Of a DNA stretch of 36,568 nucleotides, positions 1 to 9,095 are shown piece after piece. The number at the start of each line of letters is the position of its first letter. Positions within the stretch are counted from its first letter, which is position 1. The translations under genes were made by a program, and so were the position numbers. The stretch comes from Nonomuraea maritima (GTDB lineage Bacteria; Actinomycetota; Actinomycetes; Streptosporangiales; Streptosporangiaceae). The DNA is taken from NCBI RefSeq assembly GCF_900100395.1, contig NZ_FNFB01000045.1, positions 1-36,568 of the forward strand, in the 5' to 3' direction. The notes beneath the pieces were generated by a model. The model had not been told where the DNA came from. It saw only the letters and a list, made by a program, of their open reading frames with translations, and did not search any database.

Positions 1-1
1 C

Positions 2-301
2 TTCCAGGCCGCCTGCCGGCACTGGGGCGTCGTGCAGTCGATGGGCCGGGTCGGGTGCGCGCTCGACAATGCCGCCGCCGAATCGTTCAACTCCATCCTC
101 AAGGTCGAATACGTCCACCGGCACCACTTCGCCACCCGGGCCGAGGCCCGCCTGAAGATCGCCACCTGGATCGCCGACTTCTACAACACCCGCCGCCGAC
201 ACAGCGCCGCCGACGGGCTGCCCCCGATCGTCTACGAGCAGCAGATCATGACCGCGCGAGCAGCCGCCACGGCGAGGTCTCAGGAGACCATCGCCGCATA
301 A
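2..301 (+). CDS. IS3-family transposase (OrfB), C-terminal part, 5' end outside window
   Basis: The reading frame is open from the window edge and ends at a TAA, giving about 99 residues of the C-terminal end of an rve-type DDE integrase core. What is visible: the block SMGRVGCALDNAAAESF carries the last catalytic glutamate (AAAESF), followed by LKVEYVHRHHFATRAEA and the DFYNTRRRHSA motif that is typical of IS3-family OrfB proteins in actinobacteria. The two catalytic aspartates would lie upstream, outside the window, so I cannot say whether the transposase is intact. The C-terminal tail after YEQQ is a normal variable extension. No right-hand inverted repeat could be paired because the left end is missing; the element probably ends between 301 and 360. 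Confidence 0.9.
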   Translation, partial: FQAACRHWGVVQSMGRVGCALDNAAAESFNSILKVEYVHRHHFATRAEARLKIATWIADFYNTRRRHSAADGLPPIVYEQQIMTARAAATARSQETIAA

Positions 302-364
302 CCGAGTCTCCACGCTTTCAGGGGATGGACAGAGTGGCTTATGTCGTGTCATGTGTGGCAAATC

Positions 365-376
365 TAGAATGTGGGA
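365..376 (+). promoter_or_regulatory. Candidate -10 box for leaderless transcript of the C-S lyase gene
   Basis: TAGAAT at 365-370 matches the actinobacterial TANNNT consensus. A start point 7 bases after it falls on the GTG at 377, the third codon of the longest reading frame. No Shine-Dalgarno sequence precedes either GTG. No clear -35 box is seen. Confidence 0.45.
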
Positions 377-1486
377 GTGGATCACACTTATCCCTCTGTG
401 GACCTTAAGTCGTCGCATGACGGTCTCAAGTGGGCGGCCGTTGAAGACGGCGTCATCCCCGCCTGGGTGGCCGACATGGACCTGCCGACTCCGCCCGAGG
501 TGGTCGAGGCTCTGAGTCGCCGGGCCCGCGGGGATCTCGGCTATCCGACGTGGCTGGAGGAGCCCGGTGCCGGGCCGCTGGCCGAGGCGTTCGCCGAGCG
601 GATGGCCGCCCGCTTCGGCTGGTCGGCCGACCCCGGCCACGTACGGTCGTTCACCGACATCAACCAGGCTCTCCAGGTGCTCCTCCACGTGGCGACGGCA
701 CCCGGCGACGGGGTGGCCCTGCACACCCCGGCCTACCACCCGTTCCTCGGGACGCTCGACACCATGAAGCGCCCGCTGCACCCCATCCAGATGATCCCGG
801 ACGGCGGCACGTGGCGGTTCGAGGTGCCCGACCTGTCGGGTTGCCGGGTGTTGCTGCTCGTCAACCCGCACAACCCGACCGGCCGCGTGTTCACCCGCGA
901 CGAGCTGACCGCGCTGGCCGAGCAGGCCGAACGCCATGACTTGCTGGTCATCTCCGACGAGATCCACGCCGACCTCGTCTACGAGCCGAACCGGCACATC
1001 CCGTTCGCCACGATCCTTCCGGAGCGGACGGTCACGCTGACGTCCGCGACGAAGGCGTTCAACCTGGGTGGGATCCGGTGCTCGGTCGCCCACCTCGGTC
1101 ATCGCGGCGTCCGTGAGGCGCTGGAGGCCCAGCCGCCCTTCCTGTACGGATCCACGCACGTGTTCGGCGTCGAGGCCACGGTGGCGGCCTGGCGTCACGG
1201 GGACGCCTGGCTGGCCGACACCATGGAGCTGCTCGACCGCAACCGGCACGCGATTTCCTCGCGCCTGCCGGCCGGGATCGGCTACCGGGTTCCGGAGGCG
1301 ACCTACCTCGCCTGGCTCGAGACCGGACGGCCCGGGATGGCGGAGGTGCTCGAGCGCGAGGCCCGCGTCCGGCTCAGCGACGGGGCGGCGTTCGGCCCGG
1401 GTGGTGAGCACTGCGTCCGGCTGAACTTCGCCACCACCGAGCCCATCCTCACCGAGATCCTCGACCGCCTGGTCCGAGCCTGGTGA
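371..1486 (+). CDS. PatB/MalY-type PLP-dependent C-S lyase (putative cystathionine beta-lyase)
   Basis: A 371-residue fold-type I PLP enzyme of the MalY/PatB branch, which cleaves cystathionine or related cysteine conjugates to pyruvate, ammonia and a thiol; cytoplasmic. The family signature AWVADMD is at residues 31-37, the NPHNPTG loop at 165-171, SDEIHADLVY (with the aspartate that binds the pyridine nitrogen) at 195-204, and the Schiff-base lysine is K228 in TSATKAFNLGG. Length is slightly short of the usual 385-395 residues. Two GTG starts, 371 and 377, are possible; the second would be leaderless behind TAGAAT. The N-terminal tail of MalY-like proteins is variable, so it does not decide. 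It is a single gene, followed by a strong hairpin shared with the convergent tricorn gene. The exact substrate cannot be told from sequence. Confidence 0.88.
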   Translation: MGVDHTYPSVDLKSSHDGLKWAAVEDGVIPAWVADMDLPTPPEVVEALSRRARGDLGYPTWLEEPGAGPLAEAFAERMAARFGWSADPGHVRSFTDINQALQVLLHVATAPGDGVALHTPAYHPFLGTLDTMKRPLHPIQMIPDGGTWRFEVPDLSGCRVLLLVNPHNPTGRVFTRDELTALAEQAERHDLLVISDEIHADLVYEPNRHIPFATILPERTVTLTSATKAFNLGGIRCSVAHLGHRGVREALEAQPPFLYGSTHVFGVEATVAAWRHGDAWLADTMELLDRNRHAISSRLPAGIGYRVPEATYLAWLETGRPGMAEVLEREARVRLSDGAAFGPGGEHCVRLNFATTEPILTEILDRLVRAW

Positions 1487-1600
1487 CTCCCGCCCGCGGC
1501 ATGGCGGACGGGAGCTCTCCCGGAGCTGGAGCCCGCCCGCCGCGTGGCGGGCGGGCTCCCATGAGAACCCCACGATGGTGACTCACGCCCGCGGCGTGGC
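1482..1600. repeat. Near-identical 24-base direct repeat on both sides of the 1528-1559 hairpin
   Basis: The segments 1482-1505 and 1577-1600 match at 22 of 24 positions (GGTGACTC, then C or A, then CGCCCGCGGC, A or G, TGGC). The first copy covers the stop codon of the C-S lyase gene and also takes part in a smaller imperfect hairpin (1487-1514). Confidence 0.7.
1528..1559. terminator. Strong bidirectional hairpin between convergent genes
   Basis: A perfect 14-bp stem, GGAGCCCGCCCGCC at 1528-1541 paired with 1546-1559, closes a 4-base loop GCGT. No T-tract follows, which is usual for actinobacterial terminators. It sits between the C-S lyase gene and the end of the tricorn gene and can serve both. 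Confidence 0.75.
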
Positions 1601-1627
1601 ACGTGGATGCTCCAGGAGACCCGTGGT

Positions 1628-4600
1628 TCAGGCCAGAGGCGGGAGCTCCGGCGGGGTGGCGGGCGGGTGTTCTTCCAGGGCGGCGAGGGCGAGTTCGATG
1701 GCCTTGTCCAGTTGCGGGTCGCGGCCTGCCACGCGGTCCTGGGGAGTGATCACGACCTCGATGTCGGGGTCGACGCCGTGGTTCTCCACGCCCCAGCCGG
1801 GGCCTTCCAGCCAGAACGAGTACCGCGGCTGGGTGACGCGGGTGCCGTCCACCAGGGAGTAGCGCGAGTCGATGCCGATCACGCCGCCCCATGTGCGGGT
1901 GCCCACCAGCGGCCCGATCTCGCGGTTCTTGATGCCCGCGCTCACGATGTCGCCGTCGGAGCCCGCGAACTCGTCGGTGACCGTGACCACCGGCCCGCGC
2001 GGCGCGTCCGACGGGTAGCGCATCGTGTTCATGCCGCGCACGAGCCCCCAGCCGGTGACCCGGCGCGACAACTTCTCCAGCACCAGCTCCGACAGGTGAC
2101 CGCCGCCGTTCTCGCGGACGTCCATGATCAACCCGTCGAAGTTCATCTCGGTACGCAGGTCGCGGTGGAACTGCGCCCACCCGGAGGCCACCATGTCGGG
2201 CATGTGGAGGTAGCCGAGCCGTCCGCCCGAGGCCTCCCGGACGTAGGCGCGACGGTTCTCCACCCAGTCGTGGTAGCGCAGCGGCGTCTCGTCGGCGATC
2301 GGGGTGACCACGACGCGGCGCGGGTCTGCGCCCGAGGCGGGCCGTACGGTGAGCTCCACGGGACGGTCGGCGGTGCCGGCCAGCAGGGCGAGCGGCCCGC
2401 GGGAGGGGTCGACGGGCCGGCCGCCCACCGCGAGGACGGCGTCGCCGGGACGGATCGCGACGCCGGGCGCGAGCAGCGGCGAGCGGGCGGCGTGGTCGGA
2501 CGTCTCGCCGGGCAGGATGCGCGCGATCCGCCACACGCCGTCGTCGTCGCGGACGAGGTCGGCGCCGAGCAGGCCCTGGCGGCGCCGCGAGTCGACACCG
2601 GCACCGTTGGCCACGGCGTAGGCGTGCGAGGTGCCGAGCTCGCCCTGGGTCTCCCAGAGCAGGTCGATCAGCTCGGATTGGGCACCGATACGCCCGGCCA
2701 GCGGCTCGTAGCGGTCGAGGACACCCTGCCAGTCGACGCCGTTCATGTCGGCGCGCCAGAAGTGGTCGCGCATGAGGCGGCCCGCCTCGCGGAAGGCCTG
2801 CCGCCACTCGGCCACCGGGTCGATGTGGACGGAGATCCGGTCGAGGTCGACGGTGACGACCTCGTCGCCCTCGGTCGCGGCGCGGGTCTGCAGGCCGTTC
2901 TTGCCGTTGAGGACGAGCCGGGTGCCGTCGCCGCTCACCTCGAGCGCGCGTACCTCCTTGGCCAGCTCGGTCTTGGCGCGCTTCTTGAGGTCGTAGCGCT
3001 CCAGCACGATCTCCGTGCTCGGCTCGGTGCCGTCGCCGAGCTCGCCGTTGAGCGGGTGCTTCAGCCACAGCAGCGCGTCCTTGGCGGACCGCAGGTTGCT
3101 GTAGCGTCCGGCGGGCACCGGCACCGCGACCACGCGGGAGGCGATCCCGTCGGCGTCGACCTCGGTGCGCGGCGGGGCGTCGTCCTTACCGCCCTCGTCC
3201 TTGCCGCCCTCGTCCTTGGCGGGCTTGTCGTCCTCGCCGTTGAACCCGCGGCCCTGCAGCGAGGGGTCGAAGGGCGAGGGCGTCGCGGCCTGCAGCGGCA
3301 CGATGTACGGCCGGCACCCGGCCTGGAAGGACATGTCGAAGACGTGGGCGTCGTAGACCGGGTCGAACGTGCGCACCGACAGGAACGCGAGGTGCTTGCC
3401 GTCGCGGGTGAACGCCGGGTTGGTGTCGGCGAACCGCACGGGCGTCACGTCGACGACGGTGCTCCCGTCGACCCTGCCCATCCGGATCTGCGACATCATC
3501 TCGTGGTACGGGTGCGCCCAGGCCAGCCAGCCGGAGTCGGGCGAGAAGGTCAGCCCGCTCACGTCGCCCTCGGTCGTGCGGTCGAGCTCGCGGACGTCGC
3601 CGCTGTCGAGGTCGACGACCAGCAGCCGCCCGTCGTGCGCGGCCACGGCCACGTGCTTGCCGTCGGGCGCGGCCGCGAGCTCCAGCACCCGGCCGAGCTG
3701 TCCGGTGGCGAGCTCCCTGACCTCGCCGCCCGGGGTGCCGACCTCGAGGCCGTCCTCGCCGCTCGCGTCGGAGATCCACACGGCCCGGCCGGAGGCGCCG
3801 AGCGCGCGCGGCAGCCGTACGCGGACGCCGGGTTCGGCGCGCAGCACGCCGGCGGGACCGTCGCGGTGGGTGACCCAGTGGGCGGTGCCGCGGATCTCGA
3901 CGACGCTGGCGCGACCGGTGGTGTCGGGAGAGAAGTCGGCGGCGCGGAGGGGCGCAGGGCGGCTCGCCCGTCCTGGCCGGGGGCCGCTGAGGCGGATGTC
4001 GAGCGGGCGCGGCTCGGCGTCGAGGCTCTCCAGCAGCCACAGGTCACCGGCGTGGCTGTAGATCACCCGCTCGCCGTCGCCGGCGGCGTGGCGGGCGTAG
4101 AACTGCTCGTGGGAGCTGTGCCGGCGCAGGTCGGAGCCGTCGGGAAGGACGGAGTAGAGGTTGCCGACGCCGTCGTCGTCCGACAGGAACACGAGGCGGT
4201 CGCCGACCCAGCTCACCGACCAGTACTGCGCCGCGCTGTCGGCGAACAGCCTGGTGAACTCGCTGGTGCCGTCGGCGTCCACCCAGATCTTGCCGGCGGT
4301 GCCACCTCGGTAGCGCTTCCACTGCGACGGCTCACGCCACAGCGCCGAGACGGTGGCGACCCGTCCAGATGCGCTGACGGCGGCCTCGCTCACCCATCCG
4401 TACGGCAGCCGGGTGGCCGGCCCGCCGTCGAGGGGGACGGCGTGGGCCCAGAGCCTCGTGCGCGAGGCATCACCCGCCGCGCTGATCGCGAGCACGTCAC
4501 CGCCGGGGGTCCAGCCGGCGACGCGGGTCGTGGCGCTGCCCCAGTGCGTCAGCCGGTCACCCTGCGGGCCGTCGAGCTCGGCAGCGAACACTTCGGCGAC

Positions 4601-4795
4601 GCCCTCGCGGGCTCCGGCCCAGGCGATCCGGCTGCCGTCGGGGGAGAATCGAGGGTACGAGACCGGGACACGGTCGGCGGTGAACCGCCATGCCCTCCCA
4701 CCGGTGATCGGTGCCAGCCACACGTCGTCGTCGGCGACGAAGGTCACCAGGTCACCGTGCAGGTGAGGAAATCTGAGGTAAGCGCCATTTGTCAC
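1628..4795 (-). CDS. tri: Tricorn protease homologue
   Basis: A 1055-residue self-compartmentalising serine protease, known in Thermoplasma and Streptomyces, that trims peptides released by the proteasome. Order of domains: N-terminal six- and seven-bladed beta-propellers (about 1-650, with repeated SPDG and FTRDGKHLAFL-type blades), a charged low-complexity insert rich in DEGGKDEGGKD near residue 535, a helical C1 region, a PDZ domain (about 750-835) and the C2 catalytic region. The triad is complete: H724 in GTSHAY, S946 in EFAGSDGD and E1004 in VENHG. The spacings (222 and 58 residues) are close to those of Thermoplasma tricorn H746/S965/E1023. The GTG start has no Shine-Dalgarno sequence; TAGTGT lies exactly 6 bases upstream, so a leaderless message is likely. 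It is divergent from the DoxX-like gene. Confidence 0.95.
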   Translation of the reverse strand: MTNGAYLRFPHLHGDLVTFVADDDVWLAPITGGRAWRFTADRVPVSYPRFSPDGSRIAWAGAREGVAEVFAAELDGPQGDRLTHWGSATTRVAGWTPGGDVLAISAAGDASRTRLWAHAVPLDGGPATRLPYGWVSEAAVSASGRVATVSALWREPSQWKRYRGGTAGKIWVDADGTSEFTRLFADSAAQYWSVSWVGDRLVFLSDDDGVGNLYSVLPDGSDLRRHSSHEQFYARHAAGDGERVIYSHAGDLWLLESLDAEPRPLDIRLSGPRPGRASRPAPLRAADFSPDTTGRASVVEIRGTAHWVTHRDGPAGVLRAEPGVRVRLPRALGASGRAVWISDASGEDGLEVGTPGGEVRELATGQLGRVLELAAAPDGKHVAVAAHDGRLLVVDLDSGDVRELDRTTEGDVSGLTFSPDSGWLAWAHPYHEMMSQIRMGRVDGSTVVDVTPVRFADTNPAFTRDGKHLAFLSVRTFDPVYDAHVFDMSFQAGCRPYIVPLQAATPSPFDPSLQGRGFNGEDDKPAKDEGGKDEGGKDDAPPRTEVDADGIASRVVAVPVPAGRYSNLRSAKDALLWLKHPLNGELGDGTEPSTEIVLERYDLKKRAKTELAKEVRALEVSGDGTRLVLNGKNGLQTRAATEGDEVVTVDLDRISVHIDPVAEWRQAFREAGRLMRDHFWRADMNGVDWQGVLDRYEPLAGRIGAQSELIDLLWETQGELGTSHAYAVANGAGVDSRRRQGLLGADLVRDDDGVWRIARILPGETSDHAARSPLLAPGVAIRPGDAVLAVGGRPVDPSRGPLALLAGTADRPVELTVRPASGADPRRVVVTPIADETPLRYHDWVENRRAYVREASGGRLGYLHMPDMVASGWAQFHRDLRTEMNFDGLIMDVRENGGGHLSELVLEKLSRRVTGWGLVRGMNTMRYPSDAPRGPVVTVTDEFAGSDGDIVSAGIKNREIGPLVGTRTWGGVIGIDSRYSLVDGTRVTQPRYSFWLEGPGWGVENHGVDPDIEVVITPQDRVAGRDPQLDKAIELALAALEEHPPATPPELPPLA

Positions 4796-4807
4796 AGCTA
4801 GACACTA
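4796..4807 (-). promoter_or_regulatory. -10 box for leaderless tricorn message
   Basis: On the minus strand TAGTGT (4802-4807) is followed by CTAGCT and then the GTG start at 4795. The -10 to start distance fits transcription starting on the first base of the start codon. Confidence 0.5.
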
Positions 4808-4935
4808 ATGCCCGGAGCCAAGCGCAGCCCATGATTTTTCCTGGCAGCGTACGGCCCGCCTCCCGGAAACGGTCAAGCCCGGGACGCCCCGGCCGCTCGG
4901 GGCAGGGGGAGCTCGAAGGGATCAGGTGAGGGGCC

Positions 4936-5376
4936 ATGAGAATCTTCGCACGGACGCATCAACTGCCGTCCCGCCTCGCGGCCGGCGCCTACATCCTGCA
5001 GGCCGGGGTCACCATGACCAAGTACGACGAGGAGGCCGCCAGGCGCACGCACGGCCAGGCCACGACCGCCTATCCGTTCCTCGGCGGACTCGACCCCGTG
5101 ACGTTCACCCGCCTGCTGGCGCGCAGCGAGATCGCGATCGGCGCCGCCCTGCTGGTCCCGTTCGTGCCGTCCCTGGTGGCCGGCCTCGGACTGACCGCCC
5201 TGGGCGGCGGGCTCGTGGGCCTCTACCTGCGCCTTCCCGGGATGCGCCGCGAGGGCAGCCTGCTGCCGTCCGAGCAGGGCGTCGGCATCGCGAAGGACGT
5301 CTGGCTGCTCGGCATGGGAACGGGACTGGTGGTCGAGGAGTTGCTGGCGTGCTGCCGGCGCTCTCAGGGCCACTAA
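4936..5376 (+). CDS. DoxX-like small membrane protein
   Basis: A 146-residue protein resembling the DoxX/DoxD-like quinol-oxidase-associated membrane family. An N-terminal amphipathic stretch (SRLAAGAYILQAG, about 12-24) is followed by hydrophobic segments around 57-75, 77-97 and 116-137, so three or four membrane passes. The ATG start follows a purine-rich AGGTGAGGGG that can act as ribosome binding site. It ends 28 bases before the F420 oxidoreductase gene, which seems to have its own leaderless promoter. No catalytic residues are recognisable; members are often annotated as redox-linked or simply as membrane proteins of unknown role. Confidence 0.75.
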   Translation: MRIFARTHQLPSRLAAGAYILQAGVTMTKYDEEAARRTHGQATTAYPFLGGLDPVTFTRLLARSEIAIGAALLVPFVPSLVAGLGLTALGGGLVGLYLRLPGMRREGSLLPSEQGVGIAKDVWLLGMGTGLVVEELLACCRRSQGH

Positions 5377-5392
5377 GCCCGACAAACCAGGG

Positions 5393-5404
5393 TAGTTCGG
5401 CCAC
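5393..5404 (+). promoter_or_regulatory. Candidate -10 box for leaderless F420 oxidoreductase message
   Basis: TAGTTC at 5393-5398 (TANNNC, one base off consensus) followed by six bases and then ATG at 5405. No Shine-Dalgarno sequence is present. Confidence 0.35.
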
Positions 5405-6373
5405 ATGGTACAAATCGGCTACACCTTGATGTCCGAGCAGACCCCCGCTCGCGCGCTGGTGGACTACGCCGCCGCCGCCGAGCGAATCGGCTTCGACTAC
5501 GCCGTCATCTCCGACCACTATTTCCCGTGGCTAGAGGAGATGGGCCATTCGCCCTACTGCTGGTCGGTGCTGGGCGCCGTCGCCCACGTCACCGACCGGC
5601 TGCCGCTCATGACGTACGTGACCTGCCCGATCATGCGCTACCACCCGGCCGTGGTGGCGCAGAAGGCGGCCACCATGGGCGTGCTCAGCGACGGCCGGTT
5701 CACCCTGGGCCTCGGCGCGGGCGAGAACCTCAACGAGCACGTCATCGGCGAGGGCTGGCCGCCCGTGGACACCCGGCACCGGATGTTCGCCGAGGCCGTC
5801 CAGATCATCAGAAAGCTGTTCAGCGGCGAGTACGTCACCCACCAGGGCGAGTTCTTCGACGTCGACTCCGCCAAGCTGTACGACCTGCCCGAGCGGCAGG
5901 TGCCCATCGGCATCGCCGCCTCCGGCGGTCAGTCGGCGGAACTGGCCGCCGCCTACGGAGACCTGCTGGTGATCAACGACCCGATGCCGGAGGTCGTGCA
6001 GCAGTTCAACGCCGCGGGCGGCGACGGCAAGCCGGTCTACGGCCAGCTCGCGCTGTCGTACGACCCCGACGAAGAGGTCGCCCGGCAGCGCGCGCACGCG
6101 CTGTGGCGCTGGTCGGGCGTCGGCGGCTGGAAGGTCATGGCCGAACTGCCAGGCCCGGTCAACTTCGACGCCGCGTGCGGCACCGTACGTCCCGAGGACG
6201 TGGCGCGGAGCGTGCCGTGCGGCGCCGACGTGGACGCCGTCGTGGAGGCGGTCAGGAAGTTCGACGCCGCCGGCTACACCCACGTCGCGCTGGTGCAGAT
6301 CGGCCACGAGCAGCAGCAGCCCTTCTTCGACTGGGCGGAGAAGGAGCTGCTGCCGGCTCTGCGCAGGATCTGA
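5405..6373 (+). CDS. F420-dependent LLM-class oxidoreductase, G6PDH-like TIGR03557 family
   Basis: A 322-residue luciferase-like TIM-barrel protein. The opening IGYTLMSEQ, the SDHYFPW segment near residues 36-42 and the block LSDGRFTLGLGAGENLNEHV (about 98-117) are hallmarks of the F420-dependent group close to glucose-6-phosphate dehydrogenase Fgd and annotated as TIGR03557. These enzymes use coenzyme F420 as hydride carrier; the substrate of this subfamily is not established and I do not assign one. Full length. The ATG at 5405 fits the family N-terminus. Its TGA ends at 6373 and the convergent leuS stop codon begins at 6374, so the two genes abut with no terminator between them. Confidence 0.9.
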   Translation: MVQIGYTLMSEQTPARALVDYAAAAERIGFDYAVISDHYFPWLEEMGHSPYCWSVLGAVAHVTDRLPLMTYVTCPIMRYHPAVVAQKAATMGVLSDGRFTLGLGAGENLNEHVIGEGWPPVDTRHRMFAEAVQIIRKLFSGEYVTHQGEFFDVDSAKLYDLPERQVPIGIAASGGQSAELAAAYGDLLVINDPMPEVVQQFNAAGGDGKPVYGQLALSYDPDEEVARQRAHALWRWSGVGGWKVMAELPGPVNFDAACGTVRPEDVARSVPCGADVDAVVEAVRKFDAAGYTHVALVQIGHEQQQPFFDWAEKELLPALRRI

Positions 6374-8821
<2,448 letters not shown>

Positions 8822-8851
8822 GGCTGCTGTCCTTCTGGCTTGATTCGGACC

Positions 8852-8887
8852 CATAAAGAAACCCCTCGCGAGCACACAACGAGGGGT
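8852..8887 (-). terminator. leuS attenuator terminator
   Basis: On the minus strand ACCCCTCG pairs with CGAGGGGT (8880-8887 with 8861-8868, 8 bp, 11-base loop) and is followed by TTCTTT. This is an intrinsic terminator placed between the leucine leader peptide and leuS, 40 bases before the leuS start. Confidence 0.75.
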
Positions 8888-8890
8888 GGA

Positions 8891-8923
8891 GCCGCGACGG
8901 CGAGATCTCAGGGCCGTCGCGGC
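8891..8923 (-). promoter_or_regulatory. Competing leader hairpin of the leuS attenuator
   Basis: An 11-bp perfect stem (GCCGCGACGGC at 8913-8923 read on the minus strand, with GCCGTCGCGGC at 8891-8901) overlaps the end of the leader peptide frame and stands directly before the terminator. A ribosome stalled on the leucine codons would cover its first arm. The exact anti-terminator pairing was not folded here. Confidence 0.6.
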
Positions 8924-8952
8924 CCACTAAGAAGCAGGGTCGCGGAACGCAT
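8908..8952 (-). CDS. Leucine leader peptide of leuS (14 residues, MRSATLLLSGPRRP)
   Basis: A short frame of ATG, thirteen further codons and TGA. It contains three leucine codons in a row (CTG CTT CTT, residues 6-8), the usual sensor of ribosome-mediated attenuation. Two of the three are CTT, rare in a GC-rich genome, which should make stalling more sensitive. It is followed by the 8891-8923 stem and the 8852-8887 terminator, then leuS. Classical attenuators upstream of leuS have been predicted in some Streptomyces, so the type is known; the leaderless arrangement (TAGGCT six bases before the ATG) is an additional feature of this case. Function is inferred from arrangement. Confidence 0.75.
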   Translation of the reverse strand: MRSATLLLSGPRRP

Positions 8953-8964
8953 GAGTCAAGCCTA
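8953..8964 (-). promoter_or_regulatory. Candidate -10 box of the leuS leader transcript
   Basis: Minus-strand TAGGCT (8959-8964), then TGACTC, then the ATG of the leader peptide at 8952. The predicted start point is the A of that ATG. Confidence 0.5.
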
Positions 8965-9083
8965 GCGCACGTCTTCGGCTGAACGCAGATACTCTAGGCG
9001 GCTCTACGGGCACAATGGACTCTTCAGGTCCGGCGAGATCTGATGGTGATGCATCCGTTGTGACCTCATTCGTCCCCCGAGAA

Positions 9084-9095
9084 TAGCCTGACGCC
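9084..9095 (+). promoter_or_regulatory. Candidate -10 box for leaderless message of the proline-rich membrane protein
   Basis: TAGCCT at 9084-9089, GACGCC, then GTG at 9096. No Shine-Dalgarno sequence precedes this GTG, so the box supports the start chosen. Confidence 0.5.

Noticed and set aside
309..323. 15 bases TCCACGCTTTCAGGG shared with 28176-28190 inside istA
   Set aside because: No similarity on either side and different contexts (IS3 flank and IS21 coding); taken as chance.
1607..4801. 1064-residue open frame on the plus strand opposite the tricorn gene
   Set aside because: It is the mirror of a high-GC coding region; residues are Val/Gly/Asp/Arg-biased without domains, while the minus strand encodes a complete tricorn with its triad.
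8822..8964. T-box riboswitch in the leuS leader
   Set aside because: No T-box consensus bulge or Stem I pattern; the leader peptide with Leu codons explains the terminator better.
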